From the NCBI RefSeq assembly GCF_003963535.1, contig NZ_CP034539.1:930001-994000 (forward strand): a DNA stretch of 64,000 nt. The letters run 5' to 3'. Within the stretch, counting starts at the first letter, position 1, and the number at the start of each line of letters is the position of its first letter. The translations under genes were made by a program, and so were the position numbers. This document shows, piece by piece, positions 24,793 through 33,618 of this stretch. Source of the DNA: Streptomyces cyaneochromogenes (GTDB taxonomy: Bacteria > Actinomycetota > Actinomycetes > Streptomycetales > Streptomycetaceae). The notes below the pieces were generated by a model that worked only from the letters and a program-made list of their open reading frames with translations, was not told the origin of the DNA and searched no databases.

Positions 24793-26179
24793 CGGGCGTC
24801 CGCTTCCCCCGCCGACGGGCCACCTCGCCCAGTACGACGTCCACGACGATGAACGCGGCCAGCGAGATGCCGAGGAGCGGCACGAAGTAGCCGACCACGG
24901 CGACCACCGCCACCAGTGGCACCAGGATCTGCGGAGGCACCTGCTGCCAGGCCCCGCGCGGGATGGGTCGCCCGAAGGCGGAGCCACGGCCGCGCTGCCA
25001 CCACATGCGGTAGCCCCAGATGATCAGCAGGATCAGCGAGAGCGTCAACAGCATCAGGAAGATCTGGTTGGCCAGGCCGAACAGGACGCCCGTGTGCAGG
25101 TCGATGCCCCAGCGGGTCAGCTTGGCGAGCACCGGGAAGTCCTCGAACCGCAGCACGTCGGTGACCTCGCCGGAAGCCGGGTCGATCGCGACCGAGTCCT
25201 GCTTCGTCGGCCAGCTGCGCTGCACCTGCTTCACCACGTACGCGGACGAGTCGTCGGCGGGCGGCACGATCTCCACGGGATCGCCCAGGCCCTCGGCGCG
25301 CGCGGCGGCCAGGACCTTGTCGAGGCCGACGCCGTGCTCGCCGCTCCCACCGGTACCGGCGGCGGCGCCGTGGCCCCCGTGGTCGCCGCCCGCCGAGGCC
25401 GAGACGGACGGGGTGGCCTGGCCGAGGGAGGTGCGCAGCTCGTCGATGTTGGCCCCGGCGTATGCCGACCAGGTCAGGCCGGTCGCCGAGAGGAAGAAGA
25501 ACCCGATCGCGGCCCAGACGCCGACGGTGCCGTGCAGACCGAGCGTACGGCGGCGTCCGCTGGTGCCCCGCACCTTGCGCAGCGCGCGACGGCGGGTGAA
25601 CCACAGCGCCACGCCGCCGGCCGCGATCACCCACAGCCAGCTCGCCGCCAACTCGCTGTAGAGGCGGCCGTTCTCACCGAGGTGCAGGTCGCGGTGGAAC
25701 TCGTCGATCCAGGTCCGCAGGGGCAGCGCGCCGGTCGAGCCGTACTGTTCGAGCGCGCCGCGCACCTCGGCGGTGTACGGGTCGACGAACACGGCGAGCG
25801 TGTGCTCGGCGTCGACGCCCTTGACGCCGGAGAGCATGACCCTGGTGGACTCGTCGTCCTGCGGGGAGGGCCGTATCGCTGAGACCGTGCCCTCGGGGTG
25901 GGCCTTGCGCGCGGCGGCGACCTGCTGGGATATCGGCAGCTTCTCGTCGCCGACCGGGACGGTCATCTCGTGGGCGTACGCGAACTTCTCCGCCTGGAAC
26001 GCTCCTGCGTACAGGAAGCCGGTGGCCGCGGCGACCAGCAGGAAGGGAGCGACGAGCACTCCGGCGTAGAAGTGGAGACGCAGGATCAGCGGGCGCAGTG
26101 GGGCCCATCTGCGGGACGGCGACGTCGGGGCGTCGGGCTGCGACGCATCCTCCGTGACGGTCGTGGGAGCGGTGGACAT
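24779..26179 (-). CDS. PepSY-associated transmembrane protein (PiuB type)
   Basis: The product is 466 residues with four membrane spans: LRLHFYAGVLVAPFLLVAAAT, ASWLWVIAAGGVALWF, LGLHGTVGVWAAIGFFFLSAT and a final pair after FLMLLTLSLILLIIWGYRMWW. PepSY-like domains lie in the two large extracytoplasmic loops. A His/Gly-rich insert (GGDHGGHGAAAG) sits near residue 270. Relatives are iron-regulated membrane proteins proposed to act as ferric-siderophore or flavin-linked reductases. Met at 26179 is chosen because GGAGAT lies upstream; an earlier Met adds 33 unlikely residues. Confidence 0.87.
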   Translation of the reverse strand: MSTAPTTVTEDASQPDAPTSPSRRWAPLRPLILRLHFYAGVLVAPFLLVAAATGFLYAGAFQAEKFAYAHEMTVPVGDEKLPISQQVAAARKAHPEGTVSAIRPSPQDDESTRVMLSGVKGVDAEHTLAVFVDPYTAEVRGALEQYGSTGALPLRTWIDEFHRDLHLGENGRLYSELAASWLWVIAAGGVALWFTRRRALRKVRGTSGRRRTLGLHGTVGVWAAIGFFFLSATGLTWSAYAGANIDELRTSLGQATPSVSASAGGDHGGHGAAAGTGGSGEHGVGLDKVLAAARAEGLGDPVEIVPPADDSSAYVVKQVQRSWPTKQDSVAIDPASGEVTDVLRFEDFPVLAKLTRWGIDLHTGVLFGLANQIFLMLLTLSLILLIIWGYRMWWQRGRGSAFGRPIPRGAWQQVPPQILVPLVAVVAVVGYFVPLLGISLAAFIVVDVVLGEVARRRGKRTPADVK

Positions 26180-26341
26180 CGGCGGCATCTCCGGGGCGTG
26201 GGACGGGGAGTGGGGACGTACTTCTCTCTGCTGTAGCGGTCCAGTAGTCGGACGGAGGGTCCGTCGAGTTCCAGCCACGTCAAGTGACGTGCATCACATG
26301 AGAGTCGGTGGGCCCCAGGGGTGCCGTGGCATGCTGGCGCG

Positions 26342-26989
26342 ATGGCAACTCCGAGCGATCGCGCACCCCTGGCCGAGCAGGTCGAGCAACTCCTCGCCAC
26401 CGAAGGCCCGTTGGCCATCGTGGCGGCCGGCGAGCCGGTGCTGCGGCGTCCCACCGAGCGCTTCGACGGCCAGCTGGACCCCGCCCTGCTGGCCCGCTTC
26501 GTCGAGGCCCTCCGGATCACCATGCACGCGGCGCCGGGCGTCGGCCTTGCGGCACCGCAGGTCGGCGTGCCACTGCGGATCGCGGTGATCGAGGACCCGG
26601 CACCCGTGCCGGAGGAGGTGCGGCTGGCACGCGGGCGGGTGCCGCAGCCGTTCCGGGTGCTGGTGAACCCGTCGTACGAGCCCGTGGGCAGCGCTCGTGC
26701 CGCGTTCTTCGAGGGCTGTCTGAGCGTCCCGGGCTATCAGGCGGTGGTGGCGCGGCCCGCTGAGGTGCGGTTGACCTGCGAGGACGAGCAGGGGCATGCC
26801 GTCGACGAGGTGGTCACGGGGTGGCCCGCCCGTATCGTGCAACACGAGACGGACCACCTCGACGGCATGCTCTACCTGGACCGGGCCGAGCTGCGCTCGC
26901 TCTCCTCGAACCAGGCGGTGGCCGAGTACTGGGCCCAGCCCGCCCCGGGCGAGGCGGCGAAGGCCCTCGGCTTCCGACTGCCGGGCTGA
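26342..26989 (+). CDS. def: peptide deformylase
   Basis: The enzyme removes the N-formyl group from nascent proteins using a metal (Fe or Zn). All three motifs are present in order in 215 residues: GVGLAAPQVG near residue 65, EGCLSVPGY near 123 (metal Cys) and QHETDHLDG near 168 (two metal His and catalytic Glu). It is longer at the N-terminus than E. coli Def, as in other Streptomyces paralogues. Streptomyces genomes usually carry several def genes; this one, away from fmt, is probably an accessory copy. It stands alone. Confidence 0.95.
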   Translation: MATPSDRAPLAEQVEQLLATEGPLAIVAAGEPVLRRPTERFDGQLDPALLARFVEALRITMHAAPGVGLAAPQVGVPLRIAVIEDPAPVPEEVRLARGRVPQPFRVLVNPSYEPVGSARAAFFEGCLSVPGYQAVVARPAEVRLTCEDEQGHAVDEVVTGWPARIVQHETDHLDGMLYLDRAELRSLSSNQAVAEYWAQPAPGEAAKALGFRLPG

Positions 26990-27047
26990 GGACGTCAGTC
27001 GGAAGCCCTACGTGGGCTGGAAGCCGTACGTCGACCGGGGGCGTACG

Positions 27048-28481
27048 TCAGTTGTCCCGGTACGACTCCAGCAGCCGCAGCCACACCTCGCTGATCGTCG
27101 GATACGACGGGACCGCGTGCCACAGCCGGCTGATCGGCACCTGCCCGGCGACCGCGATGGTCGCCGAGTGGATGAGCTCGCCCACTCCGGGGCCGACGAA
27201 CGTGACGCCGAGAAGGATCTCGCGCTCCAGGTCGACGACCATGCGGGCGCGGCCGCGGTAGCCGTCGCCGTACAGGGAGGCGCCCGACACCGAGGCCAGG
27301 TCGTAGTCGACGGCGCGGACACGGTGGCCGGCCTGTTCCGCCTCCGCCAGGGAGAGGCCGACGGCAGCGGCCTCGGGGTCGGTGAAGACGACCTGGGGGA
27401 CGGCGGCGTGGTCGGCGGTGGCCGCGTGGGCGCCCCAGGGCTCGGATTCGAGGAGGGGGACGCCGGAGGCGCGGGCGGCGATGGCCGCGCCCGCGATGCG
27501 GGCCTGGTACTTGCCCTGGTGGGTGAGGAGGGCCCGGTGGTTGACGTCGCCCACCGCGTACAGCCAGTCGTTGCCGGTGACGCGCAGGCTGTCGTCGACC
27601 TCCAGCCAGGAGCCGGGCTCCAGGCCGACCGTGTCCAGGCCTATGTCGTCGGTGCGCGGGGCGCGTCCGGTCGCGAAGAGGATCTCGTCGGCCTCGATGC
27701 GGTCGCCGTGGTCGGTGACGACCACGACCGTGCCGTTCTCCCTGGTCACCGACTCGACCGAGGTCGCGGTGCGGACGTCGGTGCCGGCCTCGGTGAGCGC
27801 TTCGGCGACCATTTCGCCGGCGAAGGGCTCCATGCGGTTCAGCAGGCCCTTGCCGCGGACGAGGAGCGTGACCCGGGAACCGAGGGCCTGGTAGGCCGTG
27901 GCCATCTCGGTGGCGACCACTCCCCCGCCGACCACGACCAGCCGGCCGGGCACGGCCTGGGCGCCGGTGGCCTCGCGGCTGGTCCACGGCTTGACGTCGG
28001 CGAGCGCGGGCAGGTCGGGCAGGACGGCCCGGCTGCCGGTGCACACGGCGACGGCGTGCCGGGCGGTCAGGATGTGCCGGGCGCCGTCCGGGCCGGTCAC
28101 TTCCAGGGTGCGGGGCCCGGTGAGGCGGCCGTGGCCGCGGTACAGGTCGGCGCCGATGCCGGTCAGCCAGCCGACCTGGCCGTCGTCCTGCCAGTTCGAG
28201 GTGAACTCGTTACGCCGGGCGAGGACCGCGGCCGCGTCGAGGGGGCCCCGTACGGACTGGCTGAGGCCGGGCAGCCGGCGGGCGTCGGCCTGGGCGATGA
28301 CCGGGCGCAGCAGCGCCTTGCTGGGCATGCACGCCCAGTACGAGCACTCGCCGCCGACCAGTTCGCTCTCCACGACCGCGGTGGTCAGACCGGCCGCACG
28401 GGTGCGGTCGGCCACGTTCTCCCCCACCGGCCCGGCCCCGAGGACCACGACGTCGTACGCGATGGAATCCGTTTCCGTCAT
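27048..28481 (-). CDS. pyridine nucleotide-disulfide oxidoreductase (lipoamide dehydrogenase family)
   Basis: The product is 477 residues: an FAD domain (VVVLGAGPVGENVADR), a redox disulfide in GGECSYWACMPSK (C-x4-C), an NAD(P) domain (VVVGGGVVATEMATAYQALG) and the dimerisation domain. The C-terminal active-site motif of the family, HPT-x-SE, reads SYPTISE here, so the catalytic His is Tyr. That argues against lipoamide or mercuric reductase activity and for a different electron acceptor. It is divergent from thioredoxin trxA, so a thiol-redox function is plausible. Confidence 0.9.
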   Translation of the reverse strand: MTETDSIAYDVVVLGAGPVGENVADRTRAAGLTTAVVESELVGGECSYWACMPSKALLRPVIAQADARRLPGLSQSVRGPLDAAAVLARRNEFTSNWQDDGQVGWLTGIGADLYRGHGRLTGPRTLEVTGPDGARHILTARHAVAVCTGSRAVLPDLPALADVKPWTSREATGAQAVPGRLVVVGGGVVATEMATAYQALGSRVTLLVRGKGLLNRMEPFAGEMVAEALTEAGTDVRTATSVESVTRENGTVVVVTDHGDRIEADEILFATGRAPRTDDIGLDTVGLEPGSWLEVDDSLRVTGNDWLYAVGDVNHRALLTHQGKYQARIAGAAIAARASGVPLLESEPWGAHAATADHAAVPQVVFTDPEAAAVGLSLAEAEQAGHRVRAVDYDLASVSGASLYGDGYRGRARMVVDLEREILLGVTFVGPGVGELIHSATIAVAGQVPISRLWHAVPSYPTISEVWLRLLESYRDN

Positions 28482-28612
28482 GGGGTCAGTCTTACGGGTG
28501 GTGTGCGGCGTGGCCACACGGGTACGCGCGCGGAAATACGACGGAATACACAGCCGCACGGCCACGTTGTCGCCGACGGCTTCGCCCCGACACCAGGAAG
28601 AGGGATAACGCC

Positions 28613-28999
28613 ATGAGCAGCACCGTGGAGCTCACCAAGGAGAACTTCGACGAGACGGTCACGGACAACGAATTCGTCCTGATCGACTTCTGGGCGTCGT
28701 GGTGCGGGCCGTGCCGTCAGTTCGCCCCGGTCTACGAGAAGGCCGCGGAGGACAACCCGGACCTCGTGTTCGGCAAGGTCGACACCGAGGCGCAGCCCGA
28801 GCTGGCCGCCGCCTTCGGCATTCAGTCGATTCCGACGCTCATGATCGTCCGTGACCGTGTCGCCGTGTTCGCACAGCCGGGTGCCCTGCCCGAGGCCGCC
28901 CTCACGGACGTCATCGGGCAGGCCCGCAAGCTCGACATGGACGAGGTCCGCAAGGCGGTGGCCGCCCAGCAGGAGCAGGCGGAGCCGAACGGCCAGTAG
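28613..28999 (+). CDS. trxA: thioredoxin
   Basis: The product is 128 residues with the classical thioredoxin fold and active site W30-C-G-P-C34. The cis-proline is in QSIPTLMI. The C-terminal helix is extended by about 20 polar residues (AAQQEQAEPNGQ). It is a cytosolic disulfide reductase. GAAGAGGG lies 8 bases before the ATG. It is divergent from the disulfide oxidoreductase, which might be its partner, although that protein does not look like a thioredoxin reductase. Confidence 0.95.
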   Translation: MSSTVELTKENFDETVTDNEFVLIDFWASWCGPCRQFAPVYEKAAEDNPDLVFGKVDTEAQPELAAAFGIQSIPTLMIVRDRVAVFAQPGALPEAALTDVIGQARKLDMDEVRKAVAAQQEQAEPNGQ

Positions 29000-29005
29000 G
29001 GAGCC

Positions 29006-29027
29006 GCCTCGGATGGCCGTCCGAGGC
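29006..29027. terminator. hairpin between trxA and aldehyde dehydrogenase
   Basis: A perfect 8-bp stem (29006-29013 with 29020-29027) has a six-base loop, with convergent genes on each side. A second copy of the right arm follows at 29034-29041 within a 14-bp tandem repeat. Confidence 0.6.
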
Positions 29028-29053
29028 CGACCGTCCGAGGCGAACCGTCCTAG
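29015..29053. repeat. 14-bp tandem repeats reaching ALDH stop
   Basis: The unit CCGTCCGAGGC plus three variable bases occurs twice in full (period 14). A third partial unit contains the aldehyde dehydrogenase stop (29050-29052). Confidence 0.6.
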
Positions 29054-30486
29054 AACGGGTACGCCGCCACGTCCCCGCGCACCGTCGTCCAGCGCACGTC
29101 GGTGAACGCCTCCAGGTTGGCCTCGCCGCCGAACCGGGCGCCGGTGCCGGAGGCGGCGATGCCGCCGAAGGGGGCGACGGCCTCGTCGTTCACGGTCTGG
29201 TCGTTGATGTGCACGATGCCCGTCGGGATGCGCTCGGCCAGGTCGAGGCCGCGGGCGGCGTCCCGGGTGACGATGCCGAGGGAGAGCCCGTAGGAGCTCG
29301 CGGCGGCGAGAGCGGCGGCCTCGTCGGCGGTGGTGAAGGGGCGTACGGGCGCGACCGGGCCGAAGACCTCCTCGGCGTACGCGGGGGTCTGGTCGTCGAC
29401 GTCGGCGAGCACGGTCGGCCGGTAGAACAGCTCCTCGTGGGTGCCGCCCGCCGCCAGCTTGGCGCCCCGGGACGTGCTGGCCTCCACCAGCCCGTGCACC
29501 TTGCCCAGTTGGCCGGCGTCGATGAGCGGGCCGAGGTGGACCTGGGCGCGGTGCGGGTCGCCGACGGCGAGGGCATCGGCCTTGGCGGCCAGGCGCTCGA
29601 CGTACTCCCCGTACAAAGACTCGTGGACCAGGTGGCGGCCGGTCGTCATGCAGATCTGGCCCTGGTGGAAGAAGGAACCCCAGGCGGCCGTGGAGATCAC
29701 CGCGTCGATGTCGGCGTCCTCCAGCACGATCAGGGCGGAGTTGCCGCCCAACTCCAGGTGCGCGCGCTTGAGATGCCGCCCGGCGGCCTCGCCGACGGCC
29801 CGGCCCGCGGCGGTGGAGCCGGTGAACGAGATCACGGGCACGCGCGGGTCGGCCACCAGCGCCTGGCCCACCTCCGGACCGCCCGGCAGGACGTGCAGCA
29901 GCCCTTCCGGGAGACCGGCCTCGGCGAAGACCGCGGCCAGCGACAGCCCACCGCAGACCGCCGTGCGCGGGTCCGGCTTCAGTACGACGGCGTTGCCGAG
30001 CGCGAGGGCCGGGGCGACCGAGCGGATGGAGAGGATCAGCGGGGCGTTGAAGGGGGAGATCACGCCGACGACCCCGACGGGGACCCGGCGCGTGTACGAC
30101 AGCCGGGGCGCCTCGCTGGGCAGGATCTGCCCGGCCGGGCGGGAGGCGAGAGCCGCGGCCTCGTAGCACTCCTGGGCGGCGACGTGCAGCTCGAACTCCG
30201 CCTTGCCGGGGATCGAGCCCGACTCGCGGACGATCCAGTCGCGCAGCTCGTCGGTGTGCGCGGCGAACAGGTCACCGGCCTTGCGCAGCACGCCGGCGCG
30301 CACGAAGTGCGGCAGACGCGCCCACTCCGCCTGGGCGGCACGGGCGGCCTGAGCGGCCGTGCCGACGTCCTCGGCGCCGGCCAGGGTGACGGAGCCGAGC
30401 GTGTCGCCGGTGGCGGGCTCGGTGACGGCGTACTCCTCTCCCGAGAGGGAGCTGGGCTGCCAGGCCTTGGGGTCGAGCAACGGCAT
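29050..30486 (-). CDS. NAD(P)-dependent aromatic aldehyde dehydrogenase
   Basis: The product is 478 residues, ALDH superfamily. The oxyanion Asn region is ISPFNAPLILS, the general-base Glu lies in AHLELGGNS, and the nucleophilic Cys is in FHQGQICMTTG. The C-terminal motif is SGTGARFGGEANLEAFTDVRW. It belongs with benzaldehyde/vanillin dehydrogenases. It lies 30 bases downstream of pobA, so it should oxidise 4-hydroxybenzaldehyde (or vanillin) to the acid that PobA hydroxylates. CGGAGAG lies upstream of the ATG. Confidence 0.88.
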   Translation of the reverse strand: MPLLDPKAWQPSSLSGEEYAVTEPATGDTLGSVTLAGAEDVGTAAQAARAAQAEWARLPHFVRAGVLRKAGDLFAAHTDELRDWIVRESGSIPGKAEFELHVAAQECYEAAALASRPAGQILPSEAPRLSYTRRVPVGVVGVISPFNAPLILSIRSVAPALALGNAVVLKPDPRTAVCGGLSLAAVFAEAGLPEGLLHVLPGGPEVGQALVADPRVPVISFTGSTAAGRAVGEAAGRHLKRAHLELGGNSALIVLEDADIDAVISTAAWGSFFHQGQICMTTGRHLVHESLYGEYVERLAAKADALAVGDPHRAQVHLGPLIDAGQLGKVHGLVEASTSRGAKLAAGGTHEELFYRPTVLADVDDQTPAYAEEVFGPVAPVRPFTTADEAAALAAASSYGLSLGIVTRDAARGLDLAERIPTGIVHINDQTVNDEAVAPFGGIAASGTGARFGGEANLEAFTDVRWTTVRGDVAAYPF

Positions 30487-30516
30487 TGCGACTCTCCGTT
30501 CCATCACCGGCGGGAC

Positions 30517-31695
30517 TCACACGGGGAGCGGAAGTCCCGAGTAGTTCGCCGCCAGTTCGGCGGCCGCGTGACGGGATGCGGTGATGCGGCGCAGCCGCGC
30601 GAGCTGCATCCGGTCGTCGAACGCATCCCCATTTGGTTGAGCGTGCAACATCCTAGTCATGTCGTCCGAGAATCGGGTGGCCTGCCACACACGTTGCAGA
30701 CACAACTCCGAGTATCTGTCGAGAAGTCGTGTCTCCCCTGTGCGGTACAGCGCGGTGAGGGCGCGGGCCAGGACCCGTACGTCCGACACCGCGAGGTTCA
30801 GGCCCTTGGCGCCGGTCGGCGGAACGATATGGGCGGCGTCCCCGGCGAGCAGGAGCCTGCCGTGGCGCATCGGCTCGTGGACGTAACTGCGCATTGTCGT
30901 CACGGACTTGGAGGTGATGGGTCCGCGGTGCAGGGCCCAGTCCCCGTCGATGGCGAAGCGGGCGGCGAGTTCGTCCCAGATGCGGTCGTCGGGCCAGTCG
31001 TCGGGGTCGGTGCCGTTGGGGACCTGGAGGTAGAGCCGGGACACGGACGGGGAGCGCATGCTGTGCAGGGCGAACCCGCCTTCACCGCGTGCGTAGATCA
31101 ACTCGTCGCAGGACGGCGGCACTTCGGCCAGGACGCCCAGCCATGAGTACGGGTAGTCGTGCGCGTACGACCGGCCGAGCTCGGCCGGGAAGGCGTCGCG
31201 GGAGATGCCGTGGAAGCCGTCGCAGCCGGCGACCCAGTCGCAGGTCAGCGTCTGCTCGCGGCCGTCGTGAAGGAACCGGACGACGGGCGCGTCGCTCTCC
31301 GCCTTCTCGACGGCCAGCGCCTCGGCCTCGAACAACAGCGGTGGCCCGTCGGCGAGTTGGAGGTCGACGAGGTCCTTCACGATCTCGGTCTGGGCGTAGA
31401 TCGTGACGGTGCGGCCGCCGGTGAGGGCCGGGAAGTCGATGTGGTGGCGTTCCCGGTCGAAGCGCAGCTCGATGCCCTGGTGCACCAGCCCCTCGGCCTG
31501 CAGCCGCTCGGCGGCGCCGGCCTCCTGCAGCGCGTGGACCGTGCCCTGCTCCAGCATCCCGGCGCGCTGACGGTGTTCCACGTACTCCTGCGTCCGGCTC
31601 TCCAGGACGACGCAGTCGACGCCCGCGCGGTGCAGCAGGCGGGCGAGCAGCAGCCCGGCGGGGCCGCCGCCGATGATGCCGACCCTCGTGCGCAT
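30517..31695 (-). CDS. pobA: 4-hydroxybenzoate 3-monooxygenase
   Basis: This flavoprotein converts 4-hydroxybenzoate to protocatechuate using NAD(P)H and oxygen. In 392 residues it has the class A hydroxylase motifs: GIIGGGPAGLLLARLL at the N-terminus, the DG motif in VAGCDGFHGISR, and the FAD-ribityl motif LLAGDAAHIVPPTGAKGLN. Residues typical of PobA are visible, such as HRQRAGMLEQGTV and PYSWLGVLAE. GGGAGG precedes the ATG. It sits between its probable LacI regulator (55 bases) and the aldehyde dehydrogenase (30 bases). No protocatechuate ring-cleavage genes lie in the window, so the product must feed a pathway elsewhere. Confidence 0.95.
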   Translation of the reverse strand: MRTRVGIIGGGPAGLLLARLLHRAGVDCVVLESRTQEYVEHRQRAGMLEQGTVHALQEAGAAERLQAEGLVHQGIELRFDRERHHIDFPALTGGRTVTIYAQTEIVKDLVDLQLADGPPLLFEAEALAVEKAESDAPVVRFLHDGREQTLTCDWVAGCDGFHGISRDAFPAELGRSYAHDYPYSWLGVLAEVPPSCDELIYARGEGGFALHSMRSPSVSRLYLQVPNGTDPDDWPDDRIWDELAARFAIDGDWALHRGPITSKSVTTMRSYVHEPMRHGRLLLAGDAAHIVPPTGAKGLNLAVSDVRVLARALTALYRTGETRLLDRYSELCLQRVWQATRFSDDMTRMLHAQPNGDAFDDRMQLARLRRITASRHAAAELAANYSGLPLPV

Positions 31696-31750
31696 CCCAC
31701 GCCTCCCTGGCCTCGACGGCAGGTCGTACGCCGACCGGACTCGCGGTGCC

Positions 31751-32797
31751 TCAGCTGGACTCGCGGTGCACCACCGACGCCCCCAGCACCTTGTGCGTCT
31801 CGGGTGCGGCGCCGGGGTTGCGCACCGCGCGGTCGACCAGTTCCGCGAGCTCACGGCCGGACGGCAGCTCTATGTGGACGGTGCTCAGCCTAGGCCGCAG
31901 CAGCCGTCCGAGCATCAGGTCGTCGGCGCCGATGACGGCCGTGTCGGTGGGGACGCGCAGGCCCTCGTCCTGCAGAGCGCGCATCAGGAGCATCGCGTAC
32001 TCGTCGTTGTAGGCGAACACGGCGTCGAGGCCGAGGTCGCGCCAGCGGGCGGCGAGCCCCGCGGCGGACTTCTCCTCATAGGCGAGGGACAGGGGCGTCA
32101 CGGTGGCGTCCGTGCCGTGCAGGGCGCGGCGCACGCCTTCGAGGCGGGGCGCGGAGAAGGACTCCAGGCCGCCCTCCTCGGGCACCACGACGCCGATGCG
32201 GCTCCGGCCGCGCTCGTGGAGATGGACGCCCGCGCTGTACCCGACGGCCTCGTGGTCCATGAGCAGGGCGTGCGCGCCCTCGACGGCCTCGGGGCCGAGG
32301 GTGACCACGGCCCGGGCTCCGGAGCGCTTGAGGACCGTCACCCCCTTCGGGCACAGACCCGAGCCCGGCATCAGGACGGCGACCGGGCGCAGTTCGGCCC
32401 AGGCGCGTGCCGCCTCGTCGCCGTACAGGCCGACGCTGCCGTGCTGGACGACGGTGTAGTCGAGACGGCCGAGCGCCATCTGGAGATCGCCGAGGAACTG
32501 GCTGTAGAGCGGGCCGACGGGGAAGCTCGGCGCGGGCATCAGGACCATGCGGCTGTGCCCGGCGCGCAGACTGCGGGCGGCCGCGTGCGGGACGTAGCCC
32601 AGTTCCTTCGCGGCCTCGTGGACCCGGCGGCGGGTGGGCTCGCTGATCCGGACGGCGCTGGTGTTGTTGAGGACGTAGGAGACGGTCGCGCGCGAGACGC
32701 CGGCCAGGCGGGCCACGTCGGCGCTCGTAGGTACCGAGCGCGGGGCGGGCGAAGCGGGCGCGGGCGTTTTCGGTATCTGCACCATGACGAACGGCAT
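31751..32797 (-). CDS. LacI-family regulator of pobA operon
   Basis: The product is 348 residues. The LacI helix-turn-helix is TSADVARLAGVSRATVSYVLNN with hinge HAAARSLRAG, then a periplasmic-binding-like core (AVFAYNDEYAMLLMRALQDEG, VIGADDLMLGRLLRPRLSTV). It is first in the operon with pobA and the aldehyde dehydrogenase, so it probably controls them and itself in response to hydroxybenzoate or the aldehyde. PobA in other bacteria is controlled by IclR or AraC proteins, so a LacI regulator would be unusual. The start may be 32797 or the Met at 32785; neither has a ribosome site. Confidence 0.88.
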   Translation of the reverse strand: MPFVMVQIPKTPAPASPAPRSVPTSADVARLAGVSRATVSYVLNNTSAVRISEPTRRRVHEAAKELGYVPHAAARSLRAGHSRMVLMPAPSFPVGPLYSQFLGDLQMALGRLDYTVVQHGSVGLYGDEAARAWAELRPVAVLMPGSGLCPKGVTVLKRSGARAVVTLGPEAVEGAHALLMDHEAVGYSAGVHLHERGRSRIGVVVPEEGGLESFSAPRLEGVRRALHGTDATVTPLSLAYEEKSAAGLAARWRDLGLDAVFAYNDEYAMLLMRALQDEGLRVPTDTAVIGADDLMLGRLLRPRLSTVHIELPSGRELAELVDRAVRNPGAAPETHKVLGASVVHRESS

Positions 32798-32843
32798 CTT
32801 TGCAGAAACTGTGAGCGAGGCTCCGCCCAGGGTCCTCGCCTCG

Positions 32844-33500
32844 TCACACCTCCGTGCGCGTCACGCGGGCGACCAGGTCGAGCCAGCCCTTCTCCAGCCG
32901 CTCCATGGGCATGCCGCACTGCCTGGTCAGGTGGTTGACCAGCGCGGGATCGAGAAAGGCCATGAGCGGCCGCGCGAGGAGCTCGTGGTCGGCGCCCGGC
33001 AGGATCTGCCGCAGCAGCACCGTGACATGGGTGTGCAGCGCGCGGTACGAGGGATGGGAGAAGCGGCGGGTCGGCTCCGGCTGGGCGGCCAGGTGCAGGT
33101 CCAGCTGCTCGGCCGAGCGGTAGAGCACCGCGACGCCGAACGCCCGCAGCCGCTCGACCGGCGGCGCACCGGGGCCGAGCGGCGGGGGCCCGCCGAGGAA
33201 GTCGGCCTGCAGCTTCTTCGCGGAGTGGTCCAGCAGCGCCGTCAGCAGGCCGGTGCGGTCGCCGAAGCGGCGGAAGACCGTGCCCTTGCCCACGCCCGCC
33301 GCCGCGGCCACCGCCTCCATCGTGACACCGGCCGCGCCGTGCTCCGCGATGAGCCGGGCGGCGGCCTCCAGCAGCCGGGCGCGGTTGCGGGCCGCGTCGG
33401 CGCGCAGGCAGGGCTCGTCGGGGGCGGAGCCGACCTCCAGCAGCTGAGGCGTGTCGAGTGGCTCCTGAGGCTTCGGGAAGGGCGGCAGGTCGGCGGACAT
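32844..33500 (-). CDS. TetR-family repressor
   Basis: The product is 218 residues. Its TetR helix-turn-helix starts after an unusually long 35-residue Pro-rich N-terminus: RARLLEAAARLIAEHGAAGVTMEAVAAAAGVGKGTVFRRFGD. The ligand-binding part carries RPLMAFLDPALVNHL. It is divergent from the FMN reductase, and two identical dyads in between are its likely operators, so it should repress both genes. No ribosome site precedes the start, so it may be read leaderless. Confidence 0.9.
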   Translation of the reverse strand: MSADLPPFPKPQEPLDTPQLLEVGSAPDEPCLRADAARNRARLLEAAARLIAEHGAAGVTMEAVAAAAGVGKGTVFRRFGDRTGLLTALLDHSAKKLQADFLGGPPPLGPGAPPVERLRAFGVAVLYRSAEQLDLHLAAQPEPTRRFSHPSYRALHTHVTVLLRQILPGADHELLARPLMAFLDPALVNHLTRQCGMPMERLEKGWLDLVARVTRTEV

Positions 33501-33531
33501 GAAGCCAGCGTAAAGCATCGGGAATGTAACT

Positions 33532-33580
33532 GGACCTCGGTCCGGTTAAGGTGCTAGAAACGTAAACGGACCTCGGTCCG
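33532..33580. promoter_or_regulatory. twin TetR operator dyads
   Basis: GGACCTCGGTCC occurs at 33532-33543 and again at 33568-33579, the second with a matching outer C/G pair. They are 36 bp apart in the TetR/FMN-reductase divergent promoter. Each half (GGACC/GGTCC) is a symmetric dyad, as expected for a TetR dimer. Confidence 0.7.
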
Positions 33581-33618
33581 GATCGTAACGGCAGTGTTTC
33601 AGCATCCTTGGAGTTCGC

